Positions 37,468 to 50,900 of a stretch of 64,000 bases of DNA are shown here, one piece after another. Origin of the DNA: Akebia trifoliata (Eukaryota; Streptophyta; Magnoliopsida; Ranunculales; Lardizabalaceae); contig CM030705.1 in NCBI GenBank assembly GCA_017979445.1, positions 11,446,679 through 11,510,678 on the forward strand, in the 5' to 3' direction. The first letter of the stretch is position 1. Every line of letters begins with the position of its first letter. The notes beneath the pieces were generated by a model that did no database searches, was not told the origin of the DNA, and saw only the letters and a list, made by a program, of their open reading frames with translations. A program made the translations under genes and the position numbers.

Positions 37468-39359
37468 ATGGCGAACGACGCACTTCTTCGATCTTCTCTG
37501 GTTTGCTTGGGTGTGATAGTGTTGCTTATTGGAATCTACACGTACTCCTTCAAGAAGATGATGGTTACTTACGTTTTAGGTTTATTTGGAATTTCTGGTC
37601 TTCTTTTGCCCGATTGGGAGTTTTTCGATCGTGATTTCTCTCAGTGGTTCTACCCCTTGTCTACAGATACCAATTCTGCTCAAGGAAAGAGATCTACAAG
37701 GTAATTTCTCTTCTTGTGTTTCTTAGATTTGAAATTTGAATGATTTTGATCTCTGAAGGTAGGGTTTTGGTGAGTGTTCTTCAGTTTTTAATGAAAAATT
37801 CAGTTAGTGTGTATATGAGATTTGAAACACCTCTGTTTCGGTGAGGGAGATTTGGGTGAAGTACTGAAACCCTAAATTTCTTATGAACAAGACTCATCAA
37901 TCCCTGCAAAATTTCCCAATTTTGGCATTATTGAAGATCTCTCTTGAACAAGTCTCCTTACCCTCAACAAATTGTGATTTAGCAATCTCTTATAGTTCGA
38001 GCTTAACTTTGAAAAACTAATAAGTTACATGGATCAAACAAGACTGCAAATCAGGTTACTCTGGTTTCTTAAACCCTTAATCTGTGTTGAGCAAGCCTCC
38101 TCAATCCAATTTTCCAGTAACATCCAATTCGTTTGAATGTGCCTTTAAGGTTCTCTCTCGAATTGGCATCAATGAATCTTAAATTTGATTTTGGAATCGG
38201 TATGTAAGTAAGGTAATTAGTTTCTCTTATTTCATTAGTAGTATAAGTTCGCGAATAATCAACTATGGTGGAGTTAGGCTTATCACGAATTTCCGACGAT
38301 ATGAGTTTGAGTGGTGTTTCATCCAATCCAAGTGGTTGTTCAGCTAATTGAGGACCAGATGAGAAGTCATTCCTCCTTGTTCAGTCTACTTGATATAATT
38401 TGTGAGCCCTTCAGAAGTTGTGATATTTGATGAAGTTGTGATATTTGATTGTTTTGTTGTGCTCTATCTGAGAGATATGGTAATCTTCACTTTGAGCGAT
38501 CGTTTCTAAAATCCAATGGAGAGAATCATGCGGGCGATCAAACCATGAATCATTCGATCCCTTTTACCCTATAAAATTTGCACGAAGAAAGGAATGCATA
38601 CAAATGCAAGATTGGGTTATGCTTTAAGAACTATGAAAATACTTCATCCTCACTAGATTGGTACAAAATCTTGTTTGATTTATTAGAGCGGGACAAAAAA
38701 AATCATGGTTAGGTCAAGTGAATAAATAGATAGAACCCTATGGCTCTAAATATAAAATAAAAAACGAGTTTTTGTGCTTAAGCCTAATGATTACCCGATC
38801 TAATTAGACGTTAAAAATAGATTAGTGTCTTATGCAGGAAAATGCTCTCTCCCATAAGTAGATCCTTTTTTGTGAGATTATCTAAGCACAGTACACAAAG
38901 AAAAGTAAATCAAGATGCACCACACACAAAAGATACAGATTTTTACGTGCTTCCCTCAAGATTGAGGTATTTCCACAGATCACACTGATTCCACTAGGAA
39001 GAGAAAAAACGCAGTTACAGATTACACATTTTCACTGAATATATATATATATACCCCCAGGGAAACCTAACTAGGGTTTTACATAACCGAGGAAGGATTG
39101 ATATTATGGTGTATGGCGTGACAGTATAGTTCTCTCCACCTCGTCATTTATATTTTTTTCTAAATGTTTGAAATATATATTTTTTGGATAGTATTTGAGT
39201 GTTACAGATGATTCTTATAACGTTCAATTGTTAATGAATGTTCTTGAATATCCTTTTGTATGCAGGTTTAGAATCTACCCTCTGAGATTGGTTGTGTACA
39301 CCACGGTCTACAGCTTTGGTCTATACAAGTGGTGGAAGTTCGTATTTAATAACCAGTAG
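37468..39359 (+). CDS. Small two-helix membrane protein, DTM1/signal-peptidase-subunit-like
   Basis: Two exons, 37468-37700 and 39266-39359, join in phase 2 to encode 108 residues; the 1565-bp intron is GT-AG. Residues about 10-27 (LVCLGVIVLLIGIYTY region) and 31-48 (MVTYVLGLFGISGLLLPD) form two closely spaced membrane segments, followed by the conserved-looking DWEFFDRDFS and a basic, aromatic tail YKWWKFVF. This resembles the plant protein annotated as signal peptidase complex-like DTM1, an ER membrane protein needed in rice for tapetum and meiocyte development. The match is from memory of the LLPDWEFFDRDFS stretch. The start ATG is the first after a telo-box-bearing leader. The intron has an unassigned segment (38850-39070) resembling old retroelement sequence. 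Confidence 0.72.
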
Positions 39360-41930
39360 ATTTATTTCATGAACTCTTCTATCAAATGCAATATGAGACG
39401 GATTTGACGATACTTCTTCGAATTGTAGATTCTAAGTCTTCTTATTGTTAATTTAATACCAGGACCTCAGTTTTTCTATATCTACATGTCAAGAGTTTTA
39501 AATGGTCATACAGGTTTGTCCTCTTAATTTCTTAAATTTGGGCCTTGTTAATCCCAAAAAACCATTTCAATTTCGTCCCTCAATGACTGATTTGCAGATG
39601 ATCTGATTTTTTTTTATTATCAAACCTAATTAAATTATTGCAATCATTCTATAAAACAAGTCCTATAAACATTTGCAAACATTATTCGATTCCAATCTCA
39701 CGCACTCTCAGTAGTTCCAAATGATCAAGTTTACAATAACACTAAACTAACGAGCGTTAGAGGTCTTGAGTTCAAACCCCCTCGTTGACCACCTACTGGG
39801 AATTTTCTCATCTTGCCCAATATGTGTGATGGATCGATTATTGCATGTACTCAGGAGATTAGGGTGAGATATGGTGCTCTAAGAGGCTAGTTGCCTTGCC
39901 CCTGCTAGTCAGGCCTACAGGTTAGGAACCCTGTCATCAAAATATAAAATAAAAAATCACAATAAAAATAATAGTTTTGGTAATGTAGATATGCCCTTTA
40001 TCCTATTCTTTTCTTGGAAATTAATAGAAAATGACTTAAATGACCTTTTCTTCAACCTTGCCAAAATTCCTTTATTTGTTTTTTTCACAAACTTAGTCAT
40101 CTTAAATCCTTAGGATAAATAGTGTTACTCTCATCTTCAACTTCAAGATTCTATCTCCTTCAACCTTCAATACTAAACAACAAAACAAGATAACTTGATG
40201 AGAATGGATTTTTGGCAAGAAAAAACAGGAATTTTTGGTAAGATGTTGAAGATAAAATCAAGTAACTTCTAAAATAACTTCACATTTTATTTTTGCAAAA
40301 AAGCACTGCAAATACATTATGAAATTCAACCAAGCAAGGAAATATTTTGCAGGAGATTTATTGATGGCCATCAAGCCATTAAATCATGTGGGACTATTCT
40401 AACACTCTCCCTCAGTGCCAGGACTGGAGACACTTTGCTCTTCCCCGCCACGTGGGGTTGGAGATACTAACTCAACCCATCCTTGAGGTATACATACCTT
40501 GTTAAAGCCCATGAGCCTAACTCATCGTTGAAAATCGGCTTGCAAGGAAAGAGTTTCCCCTATTTTATACATTGCACATCCCACTAGTACCCAAGTGATT
40601 TGGGACTATTCTAATGAGCCCCGCCTAAGAGGTAATATAACATCTGACAGCAACAACGTTGATTTCTGAGCTAACAAGCATACTTCCCAGCCTCTCTTCT
40701 TGCTTGTGTGCTTGTCATGGGAATTGATTGTTCTTCTATCCACGTGCTCTCAATCTTTATCGAAAAATAAAGGGAAAATTGCTAAAAGACGATTAAATAT
40801 TTTAATATTTATCAAAAAGAATCTATTTTTTCAAAACATACAAAAAACGAATTAAGTCGTTGGACAGTCCAGCATTTTAGTAACTCACTGAACTATGCAG
40901 TGTTTTAGTGTGTTAAAATACATTGATTTACCATAAATGCCCTCTAAATGATTAAAACGTTGAATTGTCTAGCGTTTTAATAATTTGCTTTAACACCCTA
41001 GCAATTTAGCCTCCATTTAAAATGCTGCACAGTCCAATGAGTTTCTAAAATGCTGGATTGTTCGGCGACTTAATTCTATTTTGGTAATTTTTGAGCAATT
41101 AGATTCTTTTTTGTAAATATTAAAATATTTAACCCTCTTTTCATAATTTTCCCAAAAATAAATGATAATTCAGAATTTCTTCACTACCTAATTAAAGAAA
41201 AGATTAGTAGGTTCATTATAGGTCCAATATCAGAAGCTGAGAATTTATTTTTCCCCTCTAGATGTTTTTTCAGAAAAATAACTTCTTACTATTTTGGATG
41301 CTCTAAAAATTCTTTTTTAAACAATAGATATTATAATAAAAAAATTAAAATATATTAAATAATTAAGCAACTCGAATTCTAGATAAGTCGTTGCGACAAG
41401 CAAGTCACATTTTATCTCTCTCTTGGATTGCCTCTGAGACCAAGTTGACTCACCCACCGTACAAGTTGTAAAATCATGCACCGTGCCTGCTCCAAGCTGT
41501 GGTTACTTAAATCCAGACTTTGTCGAGACTTCACAAATGAGATACGAAAAGTTTCAAACAATGTTTTGAACAACTGATTTAGTGAGTGTTATTTTTACGA
41601 GTATTTTTTTTTAATTTTTGACAAAGATTGGTGATCAGTCCAACAAAATCAAGCCACGGTACAATTGCAATCACACACCAATTTGACAAAATTTCAACCT
41701 AATCATCGGCTTGGTTTTTAAAACATAGGTTTCAATTACAAGCAACAACTTCAATGAAATCTTCCATTCCCCAAGCCCTCTTGAATTGGAAAGGTAAAAT
41801 TTTACATTTCGAAGATCTAATGGAGAAATGCTGGAAAATTTGAAGGGCATTAATCTCCAATACCTAAAAACAATCAGTTAATGCAAATACCTTCAGAAAA
41901 AAAATTCTATTTTTACAGAATGAGGGTTGG
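39360..41930. other. Intergenic stretch between two convergent genes
   Basis: No gene is seen. At about 39760-39790 the phrase cttgagttcaaaccccct resembles a pol III B box, so a SINE remnant is possible. At 40370-40640 two phrases around gggactattctaa recur about 200 bp apart, suggesting an old repeat. The stretch holds the 3' flanks of the DTM1-like and RPL29 genes, which converge here. Confidence 0.45.
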
Positions 41931-44900
41931 TCAGGATAAAGTCGACTTCTCTGCTTCTGCAGCTTTCTCCTCTTCTTGCATTTTCCTCAATGATGGAGGT
42001 GGCCTGACAACAATGCTTTTCTTCCATTGCCGGTCAAACTTCCTTGACAACCTCTTGTTGACCCCCTCCTCGATCTCTCTTTCCCTTCTTACAGTCAGAT
42101 TGCGGGCAATCTATTTTTTGAAAAAGAAAGAATGATGTTTAGAGAGGATGATCATAGCCAAGTAAAGTTATTAAGCAAGAAAATAGTAAAATCTACATGG
42201 TACCTTTCAAACTTTAGAGAGCAGTATAATCTCAACAACATTTTCTAAAGGAGCCGTGCTAAACTGACTCAAAAAAGACACTCAAATACACTCAACTGAC
42301 GTGGAATGCACACAACTAGATTTTTCTCCTCGAGATACACAAGGAAAAAATCTATGGTTTTGTGTACATTCCACATTAGTTGAGTGTTTTTTTTTTTTTT
42401 TGAGTCAGGTATTATTCTTTCTAAACAATCAAAGTTCATACCATGCATAGGTATGATTTTGCAACTGTGACAACTTTGTAATGTGAAGGGAAACACATGG
42501 TCCAGACAGGGATAGAGAAAAAGGAAATCAAATGATTTTTTTATATTTTTATAAATGAGTCATTATGGAATCAAATCAGTATCACAACAAATGAAAGTAG
42601 CGGACATGCTTTTATTGTTTAACAATAACGTGAAGCACTAGAAAGACCAATTTACAAGCTCCGTATAAAAGGAAAGTGGTTGAAGGTTCTAAAAGAACAA
42701 GAAGAAGACCTTAAAAATAACATGGATGGAGGAAGTGAGAGCATATATGAACACACTTGAATTAACATGACATGAATTTAGACAAATTGAGGAAAAAGTT
42801 TCATTTAGCGGACCCCAGATTGTTGAGGAAAGGTTTTCGTAGGAACCAAAAACATCCCCTTCCTAAGGATTAGCAAAATTACTAAATCAAGACAATCGGA
42901 TCCGTTCTAATCCTATCCAACACGTAAACACGATTTGAAAATGTAGGCGGATTGACCTCTTTGGCAGACCCCCTCCCCCTCTATCAGTTCCCTCAAGGTG
43001 GTTCGGTCTCCATGGCTGGCCCCTCTCCTCTCCGTGTTACATCTAGGTGGTTAGACTACCATGGTTGACCCCTCAATGGTTGACCCCTTGCTATTTTATC
43101 CAAAGAAGGTTCGGCCTCCTCAAGAAGCCGATCCCTTTTTATTTCTTCCAAAGGAGGTTTGACCTCCCCAAGGAGTCGACCCTTGCTACATCATCCGACC
43201 CTTCTCTCAAACACTAAAGTTATTCGACCAAGTTCTGTCAACATCAATTAATGCTCCTCCTCTTTTTCCTTCTTCTTCTTCTCCTACTCAGTGGCTAATG
43301 TTACTACTTCTTCTTCTCCTACTCTTCAGTAGCTAATACTACTACTTCTTCTCCATATCCTGCTCTTACTCAGTAGTTGATGTTACTGCTTCTTCTCCCT
43401 TTCCCACTCTTACTCCCTAATTGATATTACTATTGTTGCTCCTACATTTGGGAATTACTCTAAGGAGATTGATACACAAAGAGAATTGTGTAAAGCTACC
43501 CAAGTAGCAACATAGCAAAATATTATAACTAGTCATCATAAAGTTACCAAAGTAACAAAGTTCATTACAACATGCTCTACCACCAAGGTAAAACACACAT
43601 GGTGCCCAAAAGAATTGCAGACACATACCTTGACTAAGTCAACTCGAGAAACTAAAAAATCATCGAGTTGGACCAATTGCATCGTTAAGACCACTCTTCG
43701 TATAAGTTACAAGAACCATGAAGAGTGGGTCTTCATTATCATCAAAACATCATGAGCTTTTATTACCATAAATGTTAGATAACATAGTTGAGTGGTTACA
43801 ACTGAATTTACTACTCCCATTAAAGAGTCCACTCTATAAATAAGGAGGCTTATCCCACTCAAACCCAAGGCAGAAGCCACATAAGAAATCCCTTAGTCTT
43901 ATTTTCTTCTTATTGCTCTGCAACTTTTACCAAGTTCTAACTTGATCATAGGAGGACCTTTGGCCGATACCACACCGATGTCTTTTCAAGTGATGATTAA
44001 TGGAGAAAATGACCAGAAAAAAAGATTCATCGGAGAATACAATCAGAGTATGTTTGATTGCACATGGAAAATAGGGTGGAAAATCAATTTCCATGGAAAA
44101 TGACATTTTTCAGTGTTTGATTGCACATGGAAATGAAAATTCATTTTCCACCCCAATCAAAAAGTCCACCAAAACATGGATTTCACTTTCCCACTCATAT
44201 GGGTGGGAAAGTGAAATCCACCCATATTTTCCATCCCCAATTCTTCCCCACTCATATCTTCTTCTTTCCTACCACCACCACCACCATTACACTAACCTCG
44301 TCGTCATCGTCATCACCGTCGCCGTTTCCGTCTCTATTATCACCATCTCCGACCACCTTCTCTCTCTCTCTCTTCTTCTCTTTCTTCTCCATCCCTCACC
44401 TCCTCCGCCACCACCACCATCACGTTTTCCCCCCATCTTCTTCCTCACTTACCTCCACCGTCATCACCGCCGCTGCCACATCCTCCCCCCTCCCTTTTCC
44501 TCCTCATCTTCTCTTCTTCTTTTTTCTCATATTTTTTCCATGATTTTATCCAAGTAAAATCAAACAATGAAATTTGATTTTCAACCCTACCTATTTTCCA
44601 CCACTATTTTTCCATGGATTTCAAATTCCATGGAAAGTCACTTTCCATGCAATCAAACATACCCTCAGAGTCATCATTCATTGCAACAAAAAATTCGAGG
44701 ATCAAGGAATCAAGTGCTACACAAATCTCAAGAAGTGGCAGACCCAAAAAATCTCCTACACTTTTGATGATGACGATGATTCATTATAGCAATGAACATG
44801 AAATGTTTTTCTTCACTATTCCCAAGCTTATCATTAACTTGTCTCTTTTTTATGAATTTTCGTGATTACTACAACGACCCTATCATGACGATGACTGAAA

Positions 44901-47900
44901 ATGATTCGATTTTTTTTCATTCTAGCTCAAATGTGAATTTTCAAGCCTTGGCCGTATTTCAACCCTCGCTAATTGTTAATTTCCACCTGCAACGATTTTT
45001 CAAAGTTTAAATCCATGTTGTGACATTGACTTGGTATGCCTATATAACTTGATTGAGAAATATAGGCTTTGTAAGAGATTTTTCAAGTCCCCCAATCCTC
45101 AAGATCTGTACTGAAATTAATTCTTCACTCCAATATTATTCTCCAATGATCTTTTCAGTTTTTGGTCAAATTCTCTGAGGAACCTTCATTTCCAAGATTG
45201 TCTTCTCTGTTAATTTTCACCTGAAAAGACACTAGTATGATGCCAGTCAAAGAGCCTTCGATGATCGAGTTAGTACTTGATGAAAATTGCAAAGCAAAAA
45301 ATAAGAGAACAAGAATAAGAGAATCTTGTGTGGCTTGTGTCTTGGTTTTGAAAGGGATAAGTCTCTCTTTTATAGAGTAAACTCATTAATGAGGAGTTGT
45401 AACTCAGTTGTAACCACTACCCATGTTGTATAGCATTTATGGTAATAAAAGCTCATAATGCTTTAATGATCATAAAGACCCACTCATCATGATTTTTATA
45501 ACTTACATTAGTGACCTTAAATATATAACTGCTCTAACTCGGTAACTGCTCAGTTCCCTAAGTTAGCTTAGTCAAGTTATGTAGTCATAACTCTTTTGGG
45601 AACAATATCTATTGTTTTTTTTTTTTTTGTGGAGCTGGTGCTAATTGAGTAGTCTTGTTTATGATAATGATTAATTGTAGTATCTTTACCACTCAAGAAA
45701 CTTTGTACAATATTACTTCTTTTATTACCGATTATATTGGTATATTGTAATTGATTATTATAGAGAAGTGTTGGCTTATAGGGCCAAACCTTTTAATGAG
45801 AATGCTCAAAAAGGTTGGCCAAGGTGTCGAATCATCTTGAAGTCTAAACAAAGGGGGTTGGTATAACATAATTAGATATCGAAATACCTAAATGTATATA
45901 AACAATCAAAGTTCATACCATGCATAGGTATGATTTTGCAACCGTGACAACTTTGTAATGTGAAGGGAAACACATGGTCCAGACAGGAATAGAGAAAAAG
46001 GAAATCAAATGATTTTTTATATTTTTATAAATGAGTCATTATGGAATCAAATTAGTATCACAACAAATGCAAAGTAGTGAACATGCTTTTATTGTTTAAC
46101 AATGACGTGCAGTACTATAAAGACCAATTTACAAGCTCCATATAAAAAGGAAAATCATTGAAGGTTCTTAAAGAACAAGAAGAAGACCCAAAAAATAACA
46201 TGGATTGAGGAAGTGAGAGCATATATGAACACACTTGAATTAACATGACATGAATTTAGACAAATTGAGAAAAAAGTTTCATTTAACGGACCCCAGATTG
46301 TTGGGGAAAGGTTTTCGTAGGAACCAAAAATATCCCCTTCCTAGGGATTAGCAAAATTACTAAATCAAGACAATTGGATCCAATCTAATATGATCCAACA
46401 CGTAAACCCGATTCGAAAATGTAGTCAGATCGACCTCTTTGGTAGACCGCCTCCCCCTCTATTAGTTCCCTCAAGGTGGTTCGATCTCTATGGCCGGCCC
46501 CTCTCCTCTCCGTGTTACATCTAGGTGGTTAGACTACCATGGTCGACCCCTCAATGTTTCACATAGAAATGTGGTATGGCCTCCTAAAGGAACCAACCCC
46601 TTGCTATAACATCCCAAGGAGGTTCGACCTCCTCAAGGAACAGACCCCTTGCTATTTCATCCAAAGGAGGTTTGGCCTCCCCAAGGAGACGACCCATTGC
46701 TACAATATCCGACCCTTCTCTTAAACACCTTCTTCTTCTCCTACTCTTCAATAACTGATACTACTATTTCTTCTCCTTCTCCTGCTCTTAGTCAGTAATT
46801 GATGTTACTGCTTCTTCTCCTTCGCCCACTCTTACTCCTTAATTGATCTTACTACTGTTGCTCCTACTTTTGGGAATTACTCTAAGGAGATCAATATACT
46901 AAGAGAATTGTGTAAAGCTACCCAAGTAGTAACATAGCAAAATACTATAACTAGTCACCATAAAGCTACCAAAATAGCAAAGTTCACTACAAAATGCTCT
47001 ACCACCAAGGTAAAACACACATGGTGCTCGAAAGAGTTGCAAACACATAACTCGACTAAGTCAACTCGAGAAACTAAAAAGTCACTGAGTTGGACCGATT
47101 ACATATTTAAGGCCACTCCTCATGTAGGTTACAAGAGCTATGAGGAGTGTGTCTTCATTATCATCAAAGCATCACGAGTTTTTATTACCATAAATATTAG
47201 ACAACATGGGTGAGTGGTTACAACTGAATTTACTACCCCATTAAAGAGCCCACTCTATAAATAGGGGGAGACTTATCCCACTCAAACCCAAGGCAGAAGT
47301 CACACAAGAAATCCCTTAGACTTATTCTTTTCTTATTGCTCTACAACTTTTACCAAGTTCTAACTTGATCGTAGGAGGACTTTTGGCCGGTACCACACCA
47401 GTGTCTTTTCAAATAATAATTAATGGAAAAAACAACCAGAAAAGAAGGTTCACCGGAGAAGACAATCAGAGTCATCATTCATTGCAACAAAAAATTCAAG
47501 GATCAAGGAATCAAGTGCTACACAAATCTCAAGAAGTGGCATACCCAAAAAATCTCCTACACTTTTGATGATGACGATGATTCTTTATAGCAATGAACAT
47601 GAAATGTTTTTCTTCACTAGTCCTAAGTTTATCATTAACTTGTCTTTTTTTTATGAATTTTCGTGATTACTTCAACGACCCTATCATGACGATGACTGAA
47701 AATGATTCGGTTTTTTTCATTCCAGCTCAAATGTGAATTTTCAAGCCTTGGCCATATTTCAACCTTCGCTAATTGCTAATTTCCACCTACGACAATTTTG
47801 CCAAGTTTAAATCCATGTTGTGACATTGACTTGGTATGCCTATATGACTTGATCGAGAAATATAGACTTTGTAGGAGATTTTTCAGGTCCCCCGATCCTC

Positions 47901-50900
47901 CTTGAGATCTGTACTGAAATTAATGCTTCATTCCAATATTATTCTCCAATGATCCTTTTAGTTTTTAGTCAACTTCTCCAGAGAACCTTCCTTTCCAAGA
48001 TTGTCTTCTCCGTCAATCTTCACCTGAAAAAACACTAATATAATGCCAGCCAAAAAGCCTCCGATGATCAAGTTAGTACTTGACGAAAATTGCAAAGTAA
48101 AAAAGAAGAAAACAAGAGTAAGAGAATTTTGTGTGGCTTGTGCCTTGGGTTTGAGTGGGAGAAATCTCTTTTTTATAGAGTGAACTCATTAATGGGGAGT
48201 AGTGACTCAGTTGTAACCACTACCCATGTTGTATAGCATTTATGGTAATAAAAGCTCATAATGCTTTGATGATCATGAAAACCTACTCATCATGGTTCTT
48301 ATAATTTACATGAGTGACCTTAAATATGTAACTGCTCTAACTCGAAAACTACTCAGTTCCTCGAGTTAGCTCAATCAAGTTATGCAATCGTAACTCTTTT
48401 GGGCACCGTATCTGTTTTTCTTTGGTTGTAGAGCTTGTACTACTTGAGTAGTCTTGTTTATGATAATGATTAATTGTAGTATCTTTATCACTCAAGTAAC
48501 TTTGTACAATATTACTTTTTTTATTACCAAGTATATTGGTATATTGTAATTGATTATTGTAGAGAAGTGTTGGCTTACAGGGCCGAACCTTTTAATGAGA
48601 ATGCTCATAAAGGTTGGCCAAGGTGTCGAATCATCTTGAGGTCTAAACAAAGGGGTTGGTCAAGAAGGCCAAACCTCCTAACATAATTAGATATCGAAAT
48701 ACCTAGATGTATATTGACAAGGGTTCGGCCAAGGGGAGTGAGCCTCATGGTGAGAGTAAGAGATGGGTTGATCAAGGGGGCAGAACCTATTAGTGGAATC
48801 GAGTGAAGGGTCGGCCAAAGGGGGCCGAACCTATAGTGAAATCGAGAGAGGGGTTGGCCACGTGGCCGAATCTATAGTGAAATCGTGAGAAGGGTCGACT
48901 AGGGAGGCCAAACCTTTAGTGAAATCGAGAAGGGGGGGGCGACCAATATGCCTGAACCTATAGTGAAATCTACAGAGGGGTTCGGCCAAGGGAACCAAAC
49001 CTTTAGTGAAATCGAGGGGGGGGGTTGGCCAATGTGGCCAAACCTCATAGAGGGAATAATAAAGGGGGCCGGCCGAACTGCCTGATGGGTTTTTAGATTG
49101 GATCTATGGGTTGGACCGAGTTTAGCTGAATCCGATCATATTAATTTTGTAATTTTACTAATCCATAGGAAGGGCATTTTCTTCAAGGAATTTATGACTG
49201 GGACATCAAAGTTTGAAGAGTAGATTTTAGTTTTCATTTAGTTTTCTGTTTTGGGACTTTATTTTTATGTTTTTCTGGGTTTTTTCATGTTTTATTGAGC
49301 CTATGGTCTTATTATAATATTTAGGGGTAGTTTGGTAAATTTAGTTTATCTTTTATTTAAGTTTATGAAAGTTGAAATTAGGATTTTATTTGGTATTTTA
49401 GTTTATTAGGATTCTTAGATTTATTTTCGTTATATATAGATTATATAAGGGTTTTTTTTAACGAAGATTTGATGAATAAAGAATGAGTTTCTTTCATGTA
49501 GTGAAGTGAGCTTTCCACCATTCTTGGTGTGATCCCAAAAAACCCTTGATGTGATTGCAAGGTACTATTTGTTCTATCATCTTCTCATCTTTCCATTTTT
49601 TTTTTTTATTGTTTCCTGATTTTCTTGAAATTTTGAATTCTTGAATCCATCAAGAATTTTTTTTTCTTGATTTTCTTTAATCCTTATTATTCTTGATTTT
49701 CTTGATTCTTTAATTTTTATTCTTTATTCTTGAACCTACAAACCTCAACCCTTAATACTTTTCATATTTCTTTAACCTTTACCCTATAAACCTTAACCTT
49801 TAACCCTTTTCCTCTAGCCTTTTGCAATTTTTTTTGTATTTTAGGTCATTGGGATTGTGGTCATACTTGTAAGAGGTCAAAATTAAACCTTAACACAACC
49901 AAATCCTTTTGGGTTTACCCTATTCTACCCAAATCCTTAACCCAATCCTATACCAAATTCCCTAACCACCCATTCTTTCTTTTCTTCCCTCACGTCTTGC
50001 ATCAATTTAATTGCAGATTTAGGCCCTCACTTGGGTTGTTCCCTTCTTATACATCTCCTAATTCCTTGTCTTTGGCAATTTCCCTAATAGATCTCTTTGA
50101 ACTCTTGGAAGGGCTTCTTTTTTCCTCTACCTGTACTCCTTGTTTTTCAGAAATTATCCATAATGTTAGAAATTTTATATTATACAATAAAAAAAACAGA
50201 TATAATGATCCAAATTTTAAATATACAAACAATCATTAAAAATATAACATATATGCATATTAGAATTACAAAAGGAAATTAAAGCTACCTATATCCAAAA
50301 AGTATCACATCTAAAACACCATTGTCGTATCACATTTAAGTGTCATATTAGTCAAACTATAAATATCATGTATCCATATATCCAAAAAGCAGCAAAAAAA
50401 AAAATAAGTAAATGTTCCTTTGGTAATGAAAATAAGATGATAAGACATTCTTCCTCAACGACGACTAACGCACTTAAGAGAAGCTAAAGTTTATGGGGAG
50501 ATTGAAGATATCTTTAAGATATAATAGAAAAATCTCTTTAGGTATTTCTATTTTATGTATACGCAATTGAATTTCTCAAGAAAATACATTGTATCTTCAT
50601 ATTTCAATTTGCCAAACACACCGAAAAAATTCAGTAAACCAAAACAATTGCGTTTGCAAATTTTTTGGTACATGGTCCGGTGTATTCCATGAGCCATACT
50701 AAGAATTTGGTTCACTTCGTAAAGGTTTGCAGTTCGGTATAAGAGGATTAAATTCGGTTACTAAGATTTAACCTACATTATTTTAAAAACAAAAAGGTGA
50801 TAGCTTGGTATGTTGGCAAAGTTTGTGTGTGGCAATAACACATACCTAAGATCAAAACCCCATCTTCACACTTAAACCTATAAAATAAATCGTCCCAATC

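Noticed and set aside
39745..39945. SINE-like segment with a pol III B-box phrase
   Set aside because: No matching A box, tail or target duplication could be fixed. The similar phrases near 11110 and 52690 are equally incomplete.
44093..44557. Two overlapping open frames of 140-154 residues
   Set aside because: They are His/Ser/Pro/Leu low-complexity translations of CT- and ACC-rich DNA within the hAT-like insertion; frames shift without changing the character.
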